Source of the DNA: Ctena decussata
Lineage: Eukaryota > Mollusca > Bivalvia > Lucinida > Lucinidae
NCBI GenBank assembly: GCA_963989385.1
Contig: OZ022499.1
Span: 77,737,903-77,801,902 of the forward strand
Direction of reading: 5' to 3'
Length of the DNA: 64,000 nucleotides
This document shows, in pieces, positions 21,538 to 32,399 of this stretch; within the stretch, counting starts at the first letter, position 1, and every line of letters begins with the position of its first letter. Below the pieces are notes generated by a model. That model worked only from the letters and a program-made list of their open reading frames with translations, had not been told where the DNA came from and made no database searches. The position numbers and the translations under genes are program-made.

Positions 21538-22956
21538 TTTGTCACTTATCTTGCATTAAATTGTTATTATACCTGGAAGGTCTGAGCTACGTTTGAGATG
21601 GATGTAAAATAAAACAACCAAATATATGTTGAAAATGTCATTTATATAATAAATGACCGTATCAAGAACAAATTACTAAGAAACCTATAAATGTTTGTGA
21701 ATGTTAACCAATGTAACTCTAAAAGTAATAATTAACATCATCGAAAAGGTGGGGAAAAATAATATCCGCCAAAAATAATATCCGCCTAAAAGGTGGAGAA
21801 AAATAATTTCCACCCAACCGCCATCATCGAGAAGCGCAGACAAATATAATCAGCCCAAGCAGTCATATTATATCCGCACTCCACGAAACGGCTGTACTAA
21901 ATAATATCCGCCCACCACAAGCATAGTAAATCAAATAAAAATGTAGCAAGTATAATTGACATCATGAATAAGTGTGGATGAATATAAACAGCCCAAGCAG
22001 TTATAATACATCCGCATTCCACTACAATGTTTAACTACAAAACATGCATGAAACATGAACATGAGAAGGTGGAGCCTGGGGTTGGAGGGGGGTCTCAAAT
22101 TTTTAAATGCGCAAATAACTAGGCCATGTGTATTGATTCGAACAACTTTTGTGTACTGCGTCGCTTACAAATCTGAACTTGTCCAGCAAAACAATCGATA
22201 ATAATTCACGCTGTATAACCAGCGATTTACCAGTGGGTATTCGCAACCCCTCTCCAATGGAGGGACCCTTAAAGAATATAAAAACGTCAAGACGTGACAA
22301 AAACGTTTGATTAACATCAAACTCCCTTTGTCACTTATCTTGCATTAAATTGTTATTATACCTGGAAGGTCTGAGCTACGTTTGAGATGGATGTAAAATA
22401 AAACAACCAAATATATGTTGAAAATGTCATTTATATAATAAATGACCGTATCAAGAACAAATTACTAAGAAACCTATAAATGTTTGTGAATGTTAACCAA
22501 TGTAACTCTAAAAGTAATAATTAACATCATCGAAAAGGTGGGGAAAAATAATATCCGCCACAAGCAATGAGGAACCCGAGACGAAGTTGCCCCCACTCAA
22601 ACGATGCAACATTTTAGGGGATTAAACTTTACACTATAAATATTTAATACTCAAAGACTATAATCAAAACAACATTATACTTAGCTCAACAGCACAATCA
22701 CGTATTTCCTCAATATGTAATCTCAAATTTTTAAATGCGCAAATAACTAGGCCATGTGTATTGATTCGAACAACTTTTGTGTACTGCGTCGCTTACAAAT
22801 CTGAACTTGTCCAGCAAAACAATCGATAATAATTCACGCTGTATAACCAGCGATTTACCAGTGGGTATTCGCAACCCCTCTCCAATGGAGGGACCCTTAA
22901 AGAATATAAAAACGTCAAGACGTGACAAAAACGTTTGATTAACATCAAACTCCCTT
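21538..22956. repeat. Interleaved tandem duplication A-x-B / A'-y-B'
   Basis: A (21538-21771) equals A' (22327-22560) over 234 bp, and B (22093-22328) equals B' (22721-22956) over 236 bp, identical by eye. The middle parts differ completely: x (21772-22092, 321 bp) has ATAATATCCGCC steps, y (22561-22720, 160 bp) does not. B and A' meet at 22327 with a TT overlap. Identical minus-strand ORFs of 65-93 aa appear in B and B' but have no features of a gene. Confidence 0.9.
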
Positions 22957-23351
22957 ATAATTTTAAAGGGGGACTGTAAAAATCGATTTTCTTGTGAATA
23001 TGAAAAAAACACTGAAGTCTGAGAAGGGGACTATTTTGGTGCAAATAACTAGTCAAACTATTGCTTAGGACTATAATGCACCACAGCCTTCGCTCATTAT
23101 TTTGCTCTAGTGGAAGTCTAGCATAACAGGTAGAGACTTTTTTTATTTCCACAATATCAATTAATACATAATGTTGAAAGCAACAACGGCACCTTTATAT
23201 TTCTTAGTATACAAAAGTAATCTTTAATCATACCACAAGAAAATGCACGCAAGCTTTTATCATACAATCAAACCACCAGAAAACGCACGCAAGCTTTAGA
23301 ACAAAATATTTTGTAGTGTGCAAGGTCTCCACTAATGAGGATGGTATAAAA

Positions 23352-23594
23352 TGAGCCGCGACACGAGAAAACCAACAATGTGGTTGTGCGCCCAGCGCAG
23401 ACTCAGATCAGCCTGGGCATCCGACCAGTCTGATCAGAGTCTTCGCGGTCCGCATGAAGGTAGCTTAGACACTTAGCTACCCTTTAAGCGCAAAGCGAGG
23501 ATTCTGATCAGACTGGGCAGATGCCCAGGCTGATCTGAGTCTGCGCTAGACGCAACACCACATTGTTGGTATTCTATTCTCGCGTCGCGGCTCA
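23352..23594. mobile_element. MITE family R copy 1
   Basis: Family R is ~220-243 bp, palindromic, with ends TGAGCCGCGACACGA(G/C)AAAA and reversed, then CCAACAA(A/T)GTGG, and inner paired arms 'CAGATCAGCCTGGGCATCCG / CGGATGCCCAGGCTGATCTG'. This copy is nearly full length with both ends. No coding capacity and no clear target duplication. Confidence 0.85.
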
Positions 23595-23754
23595 AATAGT
23601 TTTTTCCATAGTTTATCCGCCAGTACGGGAGCATAGAGGCGGATAAACCATGTTATGTATTTAACTTAATGGTATTTTTTGCCTTTCGAACAAGCGATGG
23701 GGCCAGGCTAACTAGGGATAATTGTTAAATAAAATCTCATCTTGCCCGTTGCAG

Positions 23755-23864
23755 GTCACCACAAGGCGTCTTACACAGTGAAGCCCACGCCCGAGGGTCA
23801 CAGTTTTACCAAGACGAGAGAGTATAACCATCCAGTGCCCAATTCTGAATCCAGATATCTCAAG
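23755..23864 (+). CDS. Exon 6 of the lipid transfer protein gene
   Basis: Codons 165-201. Acceptor CTTGCCCGTTGCAG; donor CTCAAG|GTAGTG at 23865, phase 0. The part GHSFTKTREYNHPVPNSESR resembles the 'F.(V/I)TKTR(N/D)' strand conserved in vitellogenins and apolipophorins. In many relatives the residue after this strand is a cysteine; here a His-Pro occupies that position, which may mark a divergent subfamily. Confidence 0.8.
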
Positions 23865-23882
23865 GTAGTGCAGGAAAACATC

Positions 23883-24110
23883 TAAAAATTGGGAAACCTA
23901 AAATAATAATTACTGTAATTGTCCTAAAATGGAACAGTTTAGTTTGACAGTGCAGAAATGCGCCAAAAATGCGGATGGAATAGAAAAAAGTGTAGACCCC
24001 TACCAGATCTGGTCTGCACTATTTGCTGAGACCTATCTGTACCACTACTTATATTTTTTTGTATTTCTGGTTCACTCTGCTACGGTATGGTTTTTTTCTA
24101 AATAATCGAA
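23883..24110. mobile_element. MITE family D copy 3
   Basis: Begins AAATTGGGAAACCTAAAATA 19 bp after the exon 6 donor. 'GTGTAGACCCCTACCAGATC' and 'GAGACCTATCTGTACCACTA' follow. Confidence 0.6.
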
Positions 24111-24478
24111 CATATAACTGGAGAACCAAAACGCACTAGTGGGCAAATAGCTTTGCCCCTGATCAGCCTGCTTCTGTACAACAGCAGTCTGATTAGGGTC
24201 TGCACTCTTTGCCATTTCGTCAATAATTTTGTTGAATAATTATACTACTAGATAAAAATAAGAACATGTTACGGATACTGTGTTTGAAGTTTTAAGAAAA
24301 TTTATCGTAATTTCGCGGGTCACCAGAATATATGGCTACAGCAAATACTGATCATCGTGTGATAGACACAGTATTATACACAGATCGTTAAGGCTAACTC
24401 AACATATTATGAATATTGAGAGATTTGATTTTACATACAGGAGAGAAACCAAACATCCCCTAACAAAATGGATATACT

Positions 24479-24701
24479 TGAGCCGCGACATGATAAAACC
24501 AACAAAGTGGCATGGGCGTCTAGCGAAGACTAGCAGCCGCCCAGTCTGATCAGAGTCTTCTCTGTCCGCCTGGAGCTAGCTCAGACCCTTATAACTACCT
24601 TTTGAGCGCACAACGAAGACTCTGATCAGGCTGGGCGGATGCCCAGACTGATCTGAGTCTTCGCTTGGCGCAAATGCCACTTTGTTGGTTTTCGCAGCTC
24701 A
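24479..24701. mobile_element. MITE family R copy 2
   Basis: TGAGCCGCGACATGATAAAA to GCAGCTCA; the last arm is shortened. Ends 37 bp before exon 7. Confidence 0.8.
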
Positions 24702-24738
24702 TTACTAAAGTCCATACATCTGTATCTTTCCTGTATAG

Positions 24739-24824
24739 CAACTCAATTTCCACACTGAACTTGGTACAATCCACAAAGTGATGATAGAAGAGGATTTCGT
24801 TGCCACATTCTCTGCAAAGAAAGG
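24739..24824 (+). CDS. Exon 7 of the lipid transfer protein gene
   Basis: Codons 202-230. Acceptor CTTTCCTGTATAG before 24739; donor AAAGG|GTCAGT at 24825, leaving phase 2. Peptide QLNFHTELGTIHKVMIEEDF followed by VATFSAKK: two amphipathic beta strands, as in the barrel of the lipovitellin N-sheet. It follows a MITE (24479-24701) by only 37 bp. Confidence 0.75.
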
Positions 24825-24894
24825 GTCAGTATTGTTTGAGTTCTTCTATACATGTACAATATAAAATAGTCCTGATATATTAATTTAACCCATT

Positions 24895-25126
24895 AATGCC
24901 TAGGGTCCCAAAAATAGGACATAGGCAAAATGTGCAAACCCAGATCAGACGCCGAAAAACGAGGGGTCTGATCAAAGATTACACTATTTGCGTAAGACAA
25001 ATGGGTATTATTCCTAAAAATGAAATAAAAATGATAAAAGTAAACTGAACCCGAAACCCCTTAAATGACAAATGGACTCAACCAATATATACAAATAGAA
25101 TAGTCCATCGGGCATTAATGGGTTAA
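24895..25126. mobile_element. MITE family P (piggyBac-like), intact ends
   Basis: TTAACCCATTAATGCC at 24895 and GGCATTAATGGGTTAA at 25111-25126: perfect 16-bp inverted ends including the TTAA target. Inside: 'CCAGATCAGACGCCG', 'GTAAACTGAACCCGAAACCC'. Confidence 0.8.
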
Positions 25127-25329
25127 ATACCGATATACCATTGTTGTCTACCCCATGGTTGTGGATCTCCTCTGTTACACCAATTCTTATCCCCAGCATA
25201 CATGTTGTTTTGGAGAATGTCATAGACTTTTGCTTTTTATCTGCAGCAACCCGAGGATAGGCCCATTTGATTAAAGTATTTCCGTGAGATTTAGAAAAGT
25301 GTAAAGGTTTTCCATAGCCTAGTGTCCGT

Positions 25330-25535
25330 ATGGCAGTTGGGGTTAGAGACCCGCCATATTGTTGGCGCAGCATATGAAAGACGGAGCCCATCCCTCTCCT
25401 CTCGCTGCCTTACCATCTTTTGTTGGGATGACAGAAGGATTTTTCAAGGCGCCGCCTTGCGGAACGGGGATTCGAACCGGCGACCTTCTACACCATAACC
25501 AAGTGTCTCAAACCACTCGACCACAGGCCTCTCTT
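25330..25535 (-). mobile_element. tRNA-derived SINE
   Basis: On the minus strand from about 25533: GGCCTGTGGTCGAGTGGTTT (A-box like TGGTCGAGTGG), then GGTCGCCGGTTCGAATCCCC (perfect B box GGTTCGAATCC). The acceptor arms do not pair cleanly, so it is not a working tRNA. The body continues left to about 25330. 5' end is clear, 3' end approximate. Confidence 0.6.
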
Positions 25536-25600
25536 AGACATCTAGCAATGCAAAAATCACTAAGGGAGAGTCGGGTAAATTCGGACAGCGGGTAAATTCG

Positions 25601-25810
25601 GACAGTGACATTGGTTTGGTTTAAACAATATTTATTCACAGAAAATACATATATCAAATATTACACAACATGGTACAGGATCTGACGGTAAGCGTAACGC
25701 TTATATTGAAGCCATCTGCTGAACGAATTAGAAGTTACATATGTGTGAATGGCTATGTGCAACAGATTAACAAAACCATTAATTTCAATATATGCAAATA
25801 ACAACAATTG

Positions 25811-25855
<45 letters not shown>

Positions 25856-26849
25856 AATGTCGATATATCAGTACATTAAATACATTTTGATTCAATGTCG
25901 ACATTTAAAGCATTTAGTATTCAGTGTTTTACAACAAAAAAAAAAGAGTTGCAGTATAAAAACACCTTATAATGGCATTTATGGATATAGAAAGTAAAAG
26001 CCATGGCAAGATTGATATATCCGACAACAAACAAAAGAAACACAGTTGAATCATAAGGAAAGACCAAAGAAACATTTTTGACCGATTGATACAATTCACT
26101 CTCACGACTGTAACAAATATATTATATCTCTACCGGTTTGAAACCAAAGTTCAAACATATGGCTGGCATATGGATCTGGAGCCGATTTAGTAGAATATTT
26201 TTAAACAAACCTTCCCGACTTAACAATGAAGTCTTGAACTTTTATAAACAGGGTCTCATTTTCATGGTTTGTTTTACTTTCTAATCCAAATAAAAAATCA
26301 TGGGTTTTATAGTGGTTGATGTCATGAGGTAAGAATCTGTTTCTAGCGGCAGCATACATAGGACATTGGAAGAAAAAGTGATAAGGACTTTCGAAACCTC
26401 CGCACTGACAAGAAGGACTCGGAACTATATTTTTCCTGTAAAGATGGGAATTGAGAGAGCTACATTCCATCCTCAATCTCGCTTGAAGTATTTGCCCAAT
26501 ACGTGTGCCTGCATTATAATATTTGGGAGGTTTCTTTATGTCTCTGTTTAGACGATATTTGAAGGAAGCTACAGATGTCGCTTGCTTAAAGTCCTCGGGT
26601 AAGGAATTCCAAGCGCGAATAGTAGAAGGAAAGAAAGAGTTGTAGAACAAATTAGTATTAGCATGAAGGGACTGAATGTCATTCGAGTTTCTAAGATTGT
26701 ATGAAGTAGTGTCTTGTACTAAAGGAGGTACACAGTCAGAAAGGTAGTCAGGAGTTAGGCCATTCATGATCTTATAGAAAATGACAAGCTTATGCTTGTT
26801 TCGACGATTTTGGAGCGAATCCCAACCAATATCTGTGACAGTGACATTG
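25601..26849 (-). mobile_element. 5'-truncated LINE with 13-bp target duplication
   Basis: GACAGTGACATTG at 25601-25613 and 26837-26849 flank the insert 25614-26836. Its 3' end (reversed AATAAATATTGTTTAAACC) matches that of 13296. The target is a MITE whose uninterrupted relative is at 36137-36481, where the same 13 bases occur once (36291-36303). A GA microsatellite sits in the 3' region at 25813-25852. Confidence 0.9.
26201..26832 (-). pseudogene. LINE ORF2 C-terminal remnant
   Basis: Open from 26832 (DIGWDSLQNRRNKHKLVIFY) to the stop at 26201. Similar along its whole length to the end of the 13799-15216 frame: 'YNLRN..D.QS.HANT', 'FFPS.IR.WN.L', 'QARLR.ECSSLNSHLYRKNI', and a Cys cluster C-Q-C-G..H-F-F-F-Q-C. 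Lacks all RT catalytic motifs. Confidence 0.85.
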
Positions 26850-26975
26850 TTTCTTTAAATGTCAGTTGTTTGGAATTAAAACAAAACCAACTGGCAAACA
26901 TTGAAAATCCATAATTTGTGCAAATTAAAACTAAAATACAGTGGTAAAATAAAACTTTTTTTATTATTTGTTTAG

Positions 26976-27034
26976 GTTTGATCCTCACCAAGCTATGAGA
27001 CCTGTCCAGGCAGTTAACGAGTTCAGCAGGATAG
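26976..27034 (+). CDS. Exon 8 of the lipid transfer protein gene
   Basis: Codons 230-250. Acceptor TTATTATTTGTTTAG; donor GATAG|GTAACA at 27035, leaving phase 1. Encodes FDPHQAMRPVQAVNEFSRI. Short, but its phases (2 in, 1 out) fit exons 7 and 9 exactly. The 5' side is close to the end of a truncated LINE (25614-26836) in the same intron. Confidence 0.72.
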
Positions 27035-27374
27035 GTAACAAAATTCATTATTTTGGTGTTCTTGAATCAGATATTTGAAATTGTCAGTGAAAATATTTGA
27101 CATGTCCTCCAAAATATCGATGCTGACGTCTGCAAAGCATAAAAACATCTAATTATTTCTTACATTGCGCCACTAATTCCGTTCATTCGCTAATGTTTTC
27201 AGTCATTTGTCTCTCAAAATTATCCCGGAATTTTCCTCCTGCTTTATCTGGGTTTTTTTGTATAAGGTTTATTCATAACTGCACACACCTGTACAAAGGT
27301 ACAGGAAGAGTTATCGCTACTCCCAAAGTCGGTGATGGCGTTTCAAAGTTAAAAAAAATATTCTTCTATGTTTA

Positions 27375-27516
27375 ATGGGTACACTTTCAGGGCAAGCAAC
27401 ATTGTCATTTTTTATTTTTGCAGCCCCTTTCAATGAGTCTTCTCTTACGGAAAAAGGAGTTGTACTTCTCACACAAAAAACAGTGAAAAAATGGCAGTTT
27501 ACCCACTAACCTTAGA
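27375..27516. mobile_element. MITE family K copy 5, internally deleted
   Basis: ATGGGTACACTTTCAGGGCA.. to ..GGCAGTTTACCCACTAACC. Centre missing. Ends 68 bp before exon 9. Confidence 0.6.
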
Positions 27517-27584
27517 TTTTATGCAATTAGGAATCCTAAACAGCGACAGGTCTTATTTAACATACTTTTCTTACCATTCAACAG

Positions 27585-27706
27585 TTTACCCGGAGATGAG
27601 AGCTTTTGCCAGAGACGAGCTGAAATTCTTAACAAGAGAAAGATTTTACTATGATTTCTCTAAACCATCCATATTAACTGAAGGATCGATTGCTCACAAC
27701 AGAACT
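27585..27706 (+). CDS. Exon 9 of the lipid transfer protein gene
   Basis: Codons 250-290. Acceptor TTCTTACCATTCAACAG; donor AACT|GTAAGT at 27707, phase 0. Peptide begins VYPEMRAFARDELKFLTRER and ends TEGSIAHNRT. Charged, with a likely N-glycosylation sequon N-R-T at the end of the exon. It lies downstream of a MITE (27375-27516) in intron 8. Confidence 0.76.
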
Positions 27707-27914
27707 GTAAGTGTCTTAACAGATTATTACTACAAGCCTATGTGTATGTGTATGTGTTTGTGCATGCATTTATGTGTGTGTTTTAGATATAATTCAGAGA
27801 TGTGTGCTCAGAACTTTGAGATCCTTATAATTTACACAATTTTATTTTACGATCAAAATCTTGTTAGTTGTATAGCAAAATGTGCTGACCATGATTAATC
27901 ATGCTTTCTGGCTC

Positions 27915-28012
27915 CGAGGTTATAAAACTTGCTCATGCTCGGAAGCAGTCAATCAGTGTGCTTTATTTTGAGTTTGAGATTATACTCAAGTTTTATAACC
28001 TCGGACCCTGAT
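27915..28012. mobile_element. Short palindromic MITE related to 4493-4632
   Basis: CCGAGGTTATAAAACTTG and CAAGTTTTATAACCTCGG arms, with 'CATGCTCGGAAGCAGTCAATC' and 'GCTTTATTTTGAGTTTGAG' between. One inner arm is deleted relative to 4493-4632. Confidence 0.75.
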
Positions 28013-28153
28013 CTCTGTTTGGCACTTTTAAAAAAAGTCTTAAGGGTAAAAATATAGCACTACTTTATCTAGTTCTGTAACAATAGATTATCTATTTAGA
28101 ATATTCAGACGAACATGTGTTTCTGTTTGTTATTTCCTCTTTTCTCTGTCTAG

Positions 28154-28247
28154 AAAATTGTACAAAGCGCCAAGAATATCAGTTTAGATCATGCGATGAT
28201 TGCTATAAAAGGAAATCTGACATGCATACGAAAAGAACCGGAAAAAG
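28154..28247 (+). CDS. Exon 10 of the lipid transfer protein gene
   Basis: Codons 291-322. Acceptor CTTTTCTCTGTCTAG; donor AAAAAG|GTAAGT at 28248, leaving phase 1. Encodes KIVQSAKNISLDHAMIAIKG followed by NLTCIRKEPEK. Contains sequons N-I-S and N-L-T and a cysteine that could pair with the one in exon 11 (16 residues on). It marks the end of the N-terminal beta region. Confidence 0.76.
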
Positions 28248-28700
28248 GTAAGTTGTTTATAGTCTCTTACCTTTCTATTCTTATTATGTGAAGCCTCACC
28301 TGATTTTATGTCTACTTTGCCGACTTTATTCTGCTAACTTGATGTACATCCTGATGACCCATGCCTTGTTTTACATGTATAACCGCCTGTGCTTGCATTC
28401 AATTTATACCTACGATTTTGTTGGTACACTTGGAAATTGCACATACGACATATGAGGCGCCATGTGACCCATGTGCGGAAAAATGTCTTAAAAAGCATAT
28501 GGCAGCTGCACAGGTTCAGGCCCGGAATGTACACTTACACAGGCTGGTTACGGCATATGTAGTCGTTTTTCAGGAGGTTAAGGGAACACAATTCTGCCAT
28601 ATTCATTTTACCATCCTTCTCAACAGAGGGCAACCTTTAAAGGAAAAAAAAATAATTCACTAGGGGCAAGGTCTTCGTCGTAGAGCAAATAGGAAATAAA

Positions 28701-28939
28701 TGAGCCACGACACGAAAAAAAACAATAAATGGCATATGCTCTACGTGAAGACTTAGATCAGCCTAGGCATCCACCCAGTTTGCTTAGAGCCTTCGCTCTC
28801 GGAATGGAGCTAGCTTTGACCTTAGATACCCTTTAAGCGCACAGCAAAGACTCTGATCAGCCTGGGCATCAACCCAGGCTGCCCTGAGTCTTCGCTGGAC
28901 GCACATGCCACTTTGTTGGTTTTGTCGTGTCGCGGCTCA
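28701..28939. mobile_element. MITE family R copy 3
   Basis: TGAGCCACGACACGAAAAAA to GTCGTGTCGCGGCTCA. Inner arms CAGCCTGGGCATCAACCCAG preserved. Confidence 0.85.
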
Positions 28940-29086
28940 GTTATGAAGTCACAAAATAATAAAAGCGGGAAAAAATGGAGGAATATACCCTTTCACCTTA
29001 AGTCTATGCCATGCACATTATGACGGTTAGTCTCATACCGACGATCAGGTCGTAGGCGTATTTGCAATGTCTCCATCTATTTTCAG

Positions 29087-29198
29087 GTTCCCCTGTGTTA
29101 ATGCGATGTTTCCGTGGTGTTGTTGAAACGTTGAGCAAATTGTCAGTGAACGACCTAGACTCCTTGGCCAACCTTTATTTTGAGCCATCCAAACAAAA
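29087..29198 (+). CDS. Exon 11: start of HEAT-like helical domain
   Basis: Codons 322-359. Acceptor CATCTATTTTCAG; donor CAAAA|GTAAGT at 29199, leaving phase 2. Reads SPVLMRCFRGVVETLSKLSV then NDLDSLANLYFEPSKQK. The alternation of leucine-rich helices with 'L...S..DL..L' is like the first helices of the vitellogenin alpha-helical (HEAT-like) domain. Confidence 0.8.
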
Positions 29199-29289
29199 GT
29201 AAGTCATAGAGCTTTATTTTATCTGCAGTTGCTCGAAGAACCCGTTCTGTAATAAAAGCTGAAGCGTTTGTTCTCTTTTGTTATTATTT

Positions 29290-29520
29290 CGCAAAATAGG
29301 TTTTTACTATAGGACTACCTGTAGTCAATTCCGAGTATTGCACAATGTCCAACAGTACTTGTCAGAAAGAGTTTCGGACAAGTAGTGGTTGGATATTGTG
29401 CAATACTCGGAAGACTCTTTCGGACAAGTAGTGGTTGGACATTGTGCAACACTCTGAAGATTTTCGGACAAGTACTGCCCGATGATTGGACATTGTGCAA
29501 TATAGTCAGAACTGACTACA
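29290..29520. repeat. ~62-bp repeats, first unit inverted
   Basis: CGAGTATTGCACAATGTCC..CAGTACTTGTC (29332-29362) is the inverted partner of GGACAAGTAGTGGTTGGA..ATTGTGCAATACTCGG. Two or more direct units of TTTCGGACAAGTA.TG..TTGGACATTGTGCAA follow to about 29503. A minus-strand 61-66 aa ORF pair here is read-through. Confidence 0.75.
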
Positions 29521-29551
29521 TGCACATTGTTGTCCTAAAGTAAAATGACGG

Positions 29552-30025
29552 ATGATTGGAACTGTGACTAGTTTCAAATGCCTTAGAGCAGTTGTCTCAG
29601 ATGATGGCCCCAAGTCTGAAGTTCTTACAAAACTGAAAGCAATTTGGAGAGATAACAACATGTCTCTTGGGCCAAGAGTGAACCTGAAATGCTTTCTTAT
29701 CATATTCATCTTTCTTTATGCCAGTGAAAGTGAGTTTAGATGCTCCCGAAGGTTACTGAACATCTCGTACAAGTAACTACAAAGGATGCTCGCAGAAAGA
29801 TCCGATTAACATAGGAGAACACGATGAACCCTGACCATAGTCAAGAAACTGAAAATGAGGTGGTTTAGCCGCATCTCTTGATCTTCTGACAGCACAGACG
29901 ATCCTGCAGGGCACGGTGAGTGGAGTAAGAAGAAGTAGCAGACAGAAAACGTGGGGAGAAAGAGAGAACAGGGATGGCCTTTGCCAGCACAACTAGGGCA
30001 GCTGAAAACACGACAATGTGGACAA
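29552..30025 (+). pseudogene. Decayed LINE ORF2 C-terminal fragment
   Basis: + strand frame: SFKCLRAVVSDDGPKSEVLT, LKAIWRDNNMSLGPRVNLK, SRRLLNISYK, then frameshifted pieces including 'MRWFSRIS', 'ILQGTVSGVRRSS' and 'GLCQHN'. This is the end of an RTE/Jockey-like LINE ORF2. It has internal deletions and stops. A second remnant of the same family lies at 38850-39081. Confidence 0.7.
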
Positions 30026-30690
30026 AACGACAGCTTTTCAAATTCAGCTATATACTGTTAAATACAGGGATGTTCACGTAATCAGCTCCTCCTAAGATTT
30101 CCAAGGATTGGTTCTGAAACTCATGCCGAACATATGCATGAAGAAGTTTCTATTCTTTCATACAAAAGTACAGCTTTTCAAACTATGCCACGTACTCCGT
30201 GAGGCTTATTAGTTGTTAAATACAAAGGTGTGGCGCATTCTATTCATATTTGAAAGTGCGGGGCGAGGTGGGGTGTATATAGTAAGTTCTGGGTACTGCA
30301 AAACCTAATTCGTTATTCACAGTACTACTGTACTACATATCGTTTTTTACTTCTTTTTAAAAGTTAAAAACGTGTATCAATTTTTAAAATTAAAAGAACT
30401 TAAGAGCAAAGAAATAATAATAAACACGCTTCGGATGACATTTTACAGACGTGTATTCAAATAGTCCAGCTTATTGTCATGTTTTCAAAAATAAAATATG
30501 GAATCTCATTTTTCTTTTGTGATAAAGCATATTTGATGTCCTCTCCGTAAGCTTAAGGCCTTTGAATTATCTTAAAATTTGTGTGTGGTAAAGTTATGTT
30601 TATTATTTTCTGTATGAACGCTATCAGCAAAATATGATCCTCTTTGAGTGACTATTATCACGTACTTGGTTAATTTCTGTTTTCAGAAGA
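30026..30690. other. Intron 11 sequence, nothing recognised
   Basis: Two similar short stretches (30040-30080 and 30172-30215: 'ACAGCTTTTCAAA.T' then 'GTTAAATACA') suggest an old internal duplication. No other feature. Confidence 0.3.
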
Positions 30691-30699
30691 AGGAACTCT

Positions 30700-30910
30700 G
30701 TCATTTTCATATGTGCATCTGAGCATCCTCGATTGGGATCAGCTCTTTAAGACAATATTTTGGTTCCCTGCGAGCATATCTTTTCATTTAAGAGTAAATC
30801 CCAATTTTCTGGAATGGCTCGTGACCTCGTCTGGGAAAGGGAACAGGAAGTTACAAAAGTTGTCACTCTTTGTAAATATGGAGGTGGAGTATGAATGTGT
30901 CCCTTACACA
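30700..30910. mobile_element. MITE family K copy 6, diverged
   Basis: 'GATTGGGATCAGCTCTTTAAG', 'ATCTTTTCATTTAAGAGTAAATCCC' and 'CAGGAAGTTACAAAAGTTGTC' match the family, but the central AATTTGCTCC palindrome is lost. Confidence 0.5.
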
Positions 30911-32030
30911 TTAACCCATTTATGCCCAGTGGACTCTTCTATCCTTATCAAATGGATGAGTCCATTTGTCTATTAAGGGTTATCCGGTTTAGTTTATTTG
31001 TATCATTTTTATTTTATTGTAGGGAGAAATGCTAAGAACTTCTATGGTTAAGGCGTGAATTTTCCCCATGATTAAAAATTTATACGAATCACTGACTTTT
31101 GCTTTGCATTTATGACTATGACATGTAACTTGCATGACAAATGAATTTTCAAGTGTTTGTGTCTATGTAAAGTACGTTAAACATACGTTGACATGACGTC
31201 ATTGTTGAGATAAATTGTAAATTATCCTCTAACTGATCGTTGAAATAATCATTTATTGTATATATTTCACCCTTTTTTGACTCACATTACTTAGATAACA
31301 GACAACACTGGATAGTTTTGACTATATGTATGTGACCTTGACCTCATTTCAAGGTCATGGTACACAATATAATCCTTGAAGATCACAGTGCTACTGTTGA
31401 CCTTTCTTCTTCTTTGGCTTACTGAGTATCGTTCCCCCCCCCCCCCTCCCCCGTGACCCAGCTTCCCACTCATATATATTACGTATTTGCATCACATAAG
31501 TCTGCTGCATGAAGGAAATGCTGGGTCACGGGGGGGAAAGTACTTGTATTTTAGTTATAGTGACGCGTTCTCTTTTGGCCGCTTTGACCGGAAGTACAAC
31601 TATGGTTTTGCACGTTTAAATGCCAATCAAGCGTAACAAGAACAAAATCATTGTTTTGTATTGTTATATGCGTGTATTTAGCATGCATTTATGACAAAAA
31701 TTTATGGAATGAATGACTGATTTCAATATTTTTATTACCTCAAAAAATGAGGTATGCAAAAACCTTGAATTTAGGGTAGGTAGGTTCGGACTGGATTATC
31801 TCCCCATGTCTTTGGGTCTGAATCACAAATGATCTGATTTCATACGGTTTACATATTTGCGGAAGCTCTGCTAAGAAAAATTTGCCCTCTTTATGCTTTT
31901 GAAAATTCGGACCTGTCTCGCCGGTCTAATGGGGAAAATCCTCGCCTTAATCGTAGAAGTCCTTTGTCTAATGAAAAGTGTAGACCCTGATCCGACGCCG
32001 CGTTTTGCGGGGCGCTAGGCATTAATGCAA
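30911..32030. mobile_element. Family P (piggyBac-like) element, larger or composite
   Basis: Left end TTAACCCATTTATGCCCAGT at 30911. A plausible right end GGGGCGCTAGGCATTAATG at 32007 follows 'GTAGACCCTGATCCGACGCC'. Between are 'TTTTCCCCATGATTAAAAAT' and an inverted pair GTGACCCAGC / GCTGGGTCAC (31454 / 31521) next to C and G runs, probably a nested palindrome. Confidence 0.4.
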
Positions 32031-32164
32031 ACTGAACATTTCAATCAGTCTGAACATGTGGTCAGTTTCCTATGTGACATATTGGAGTGGACGAGATGCG
32101 CATTCTATGAACAGTCTGCTCGGGCTGATATGAGCATAGCATTCCGCATGTTCTTGATTATAAC

Positions 32165-32399
32165 TGAGCCGCGACATGAGAAAACCAACAAGTAGTTGTG
32201 CGCCCAGCGCAGACTCAGATCAGCCTGGGCATCTGCCCAGTCTGGTTAGACTTCGCTGAGCGCTTAGAGGGTAGCTAAGGGTCAAAGCTACCTCCATGCG
32301 GACAGCGAAGACTCTGATCAGACTGGGCGGATGCCCAGGCTGGTCTGAGTCTGCGCTGGGCGCACAACTACTTTGTTGGTTTTCTCGTGTTTCGACGCA
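32165..32399. mobile_element. MITE family R copy 4
   Basis: TGAGCCGCGACATGAGAAAA at left; right end CTCGTGTTTCGACGCA is mutated. Inner arms intact. Confidence 0.82.

Noticed and set aside
22103..23012. Repeated 65-93 aa minus-strand ORF (..DVFIFFKGPSIGEG..) as a possible duplicated gene
   Set aside because: Its identity comes from the DNA duplication A-x-B/A'-y-B'; no domain, splice site or start context supports coding.
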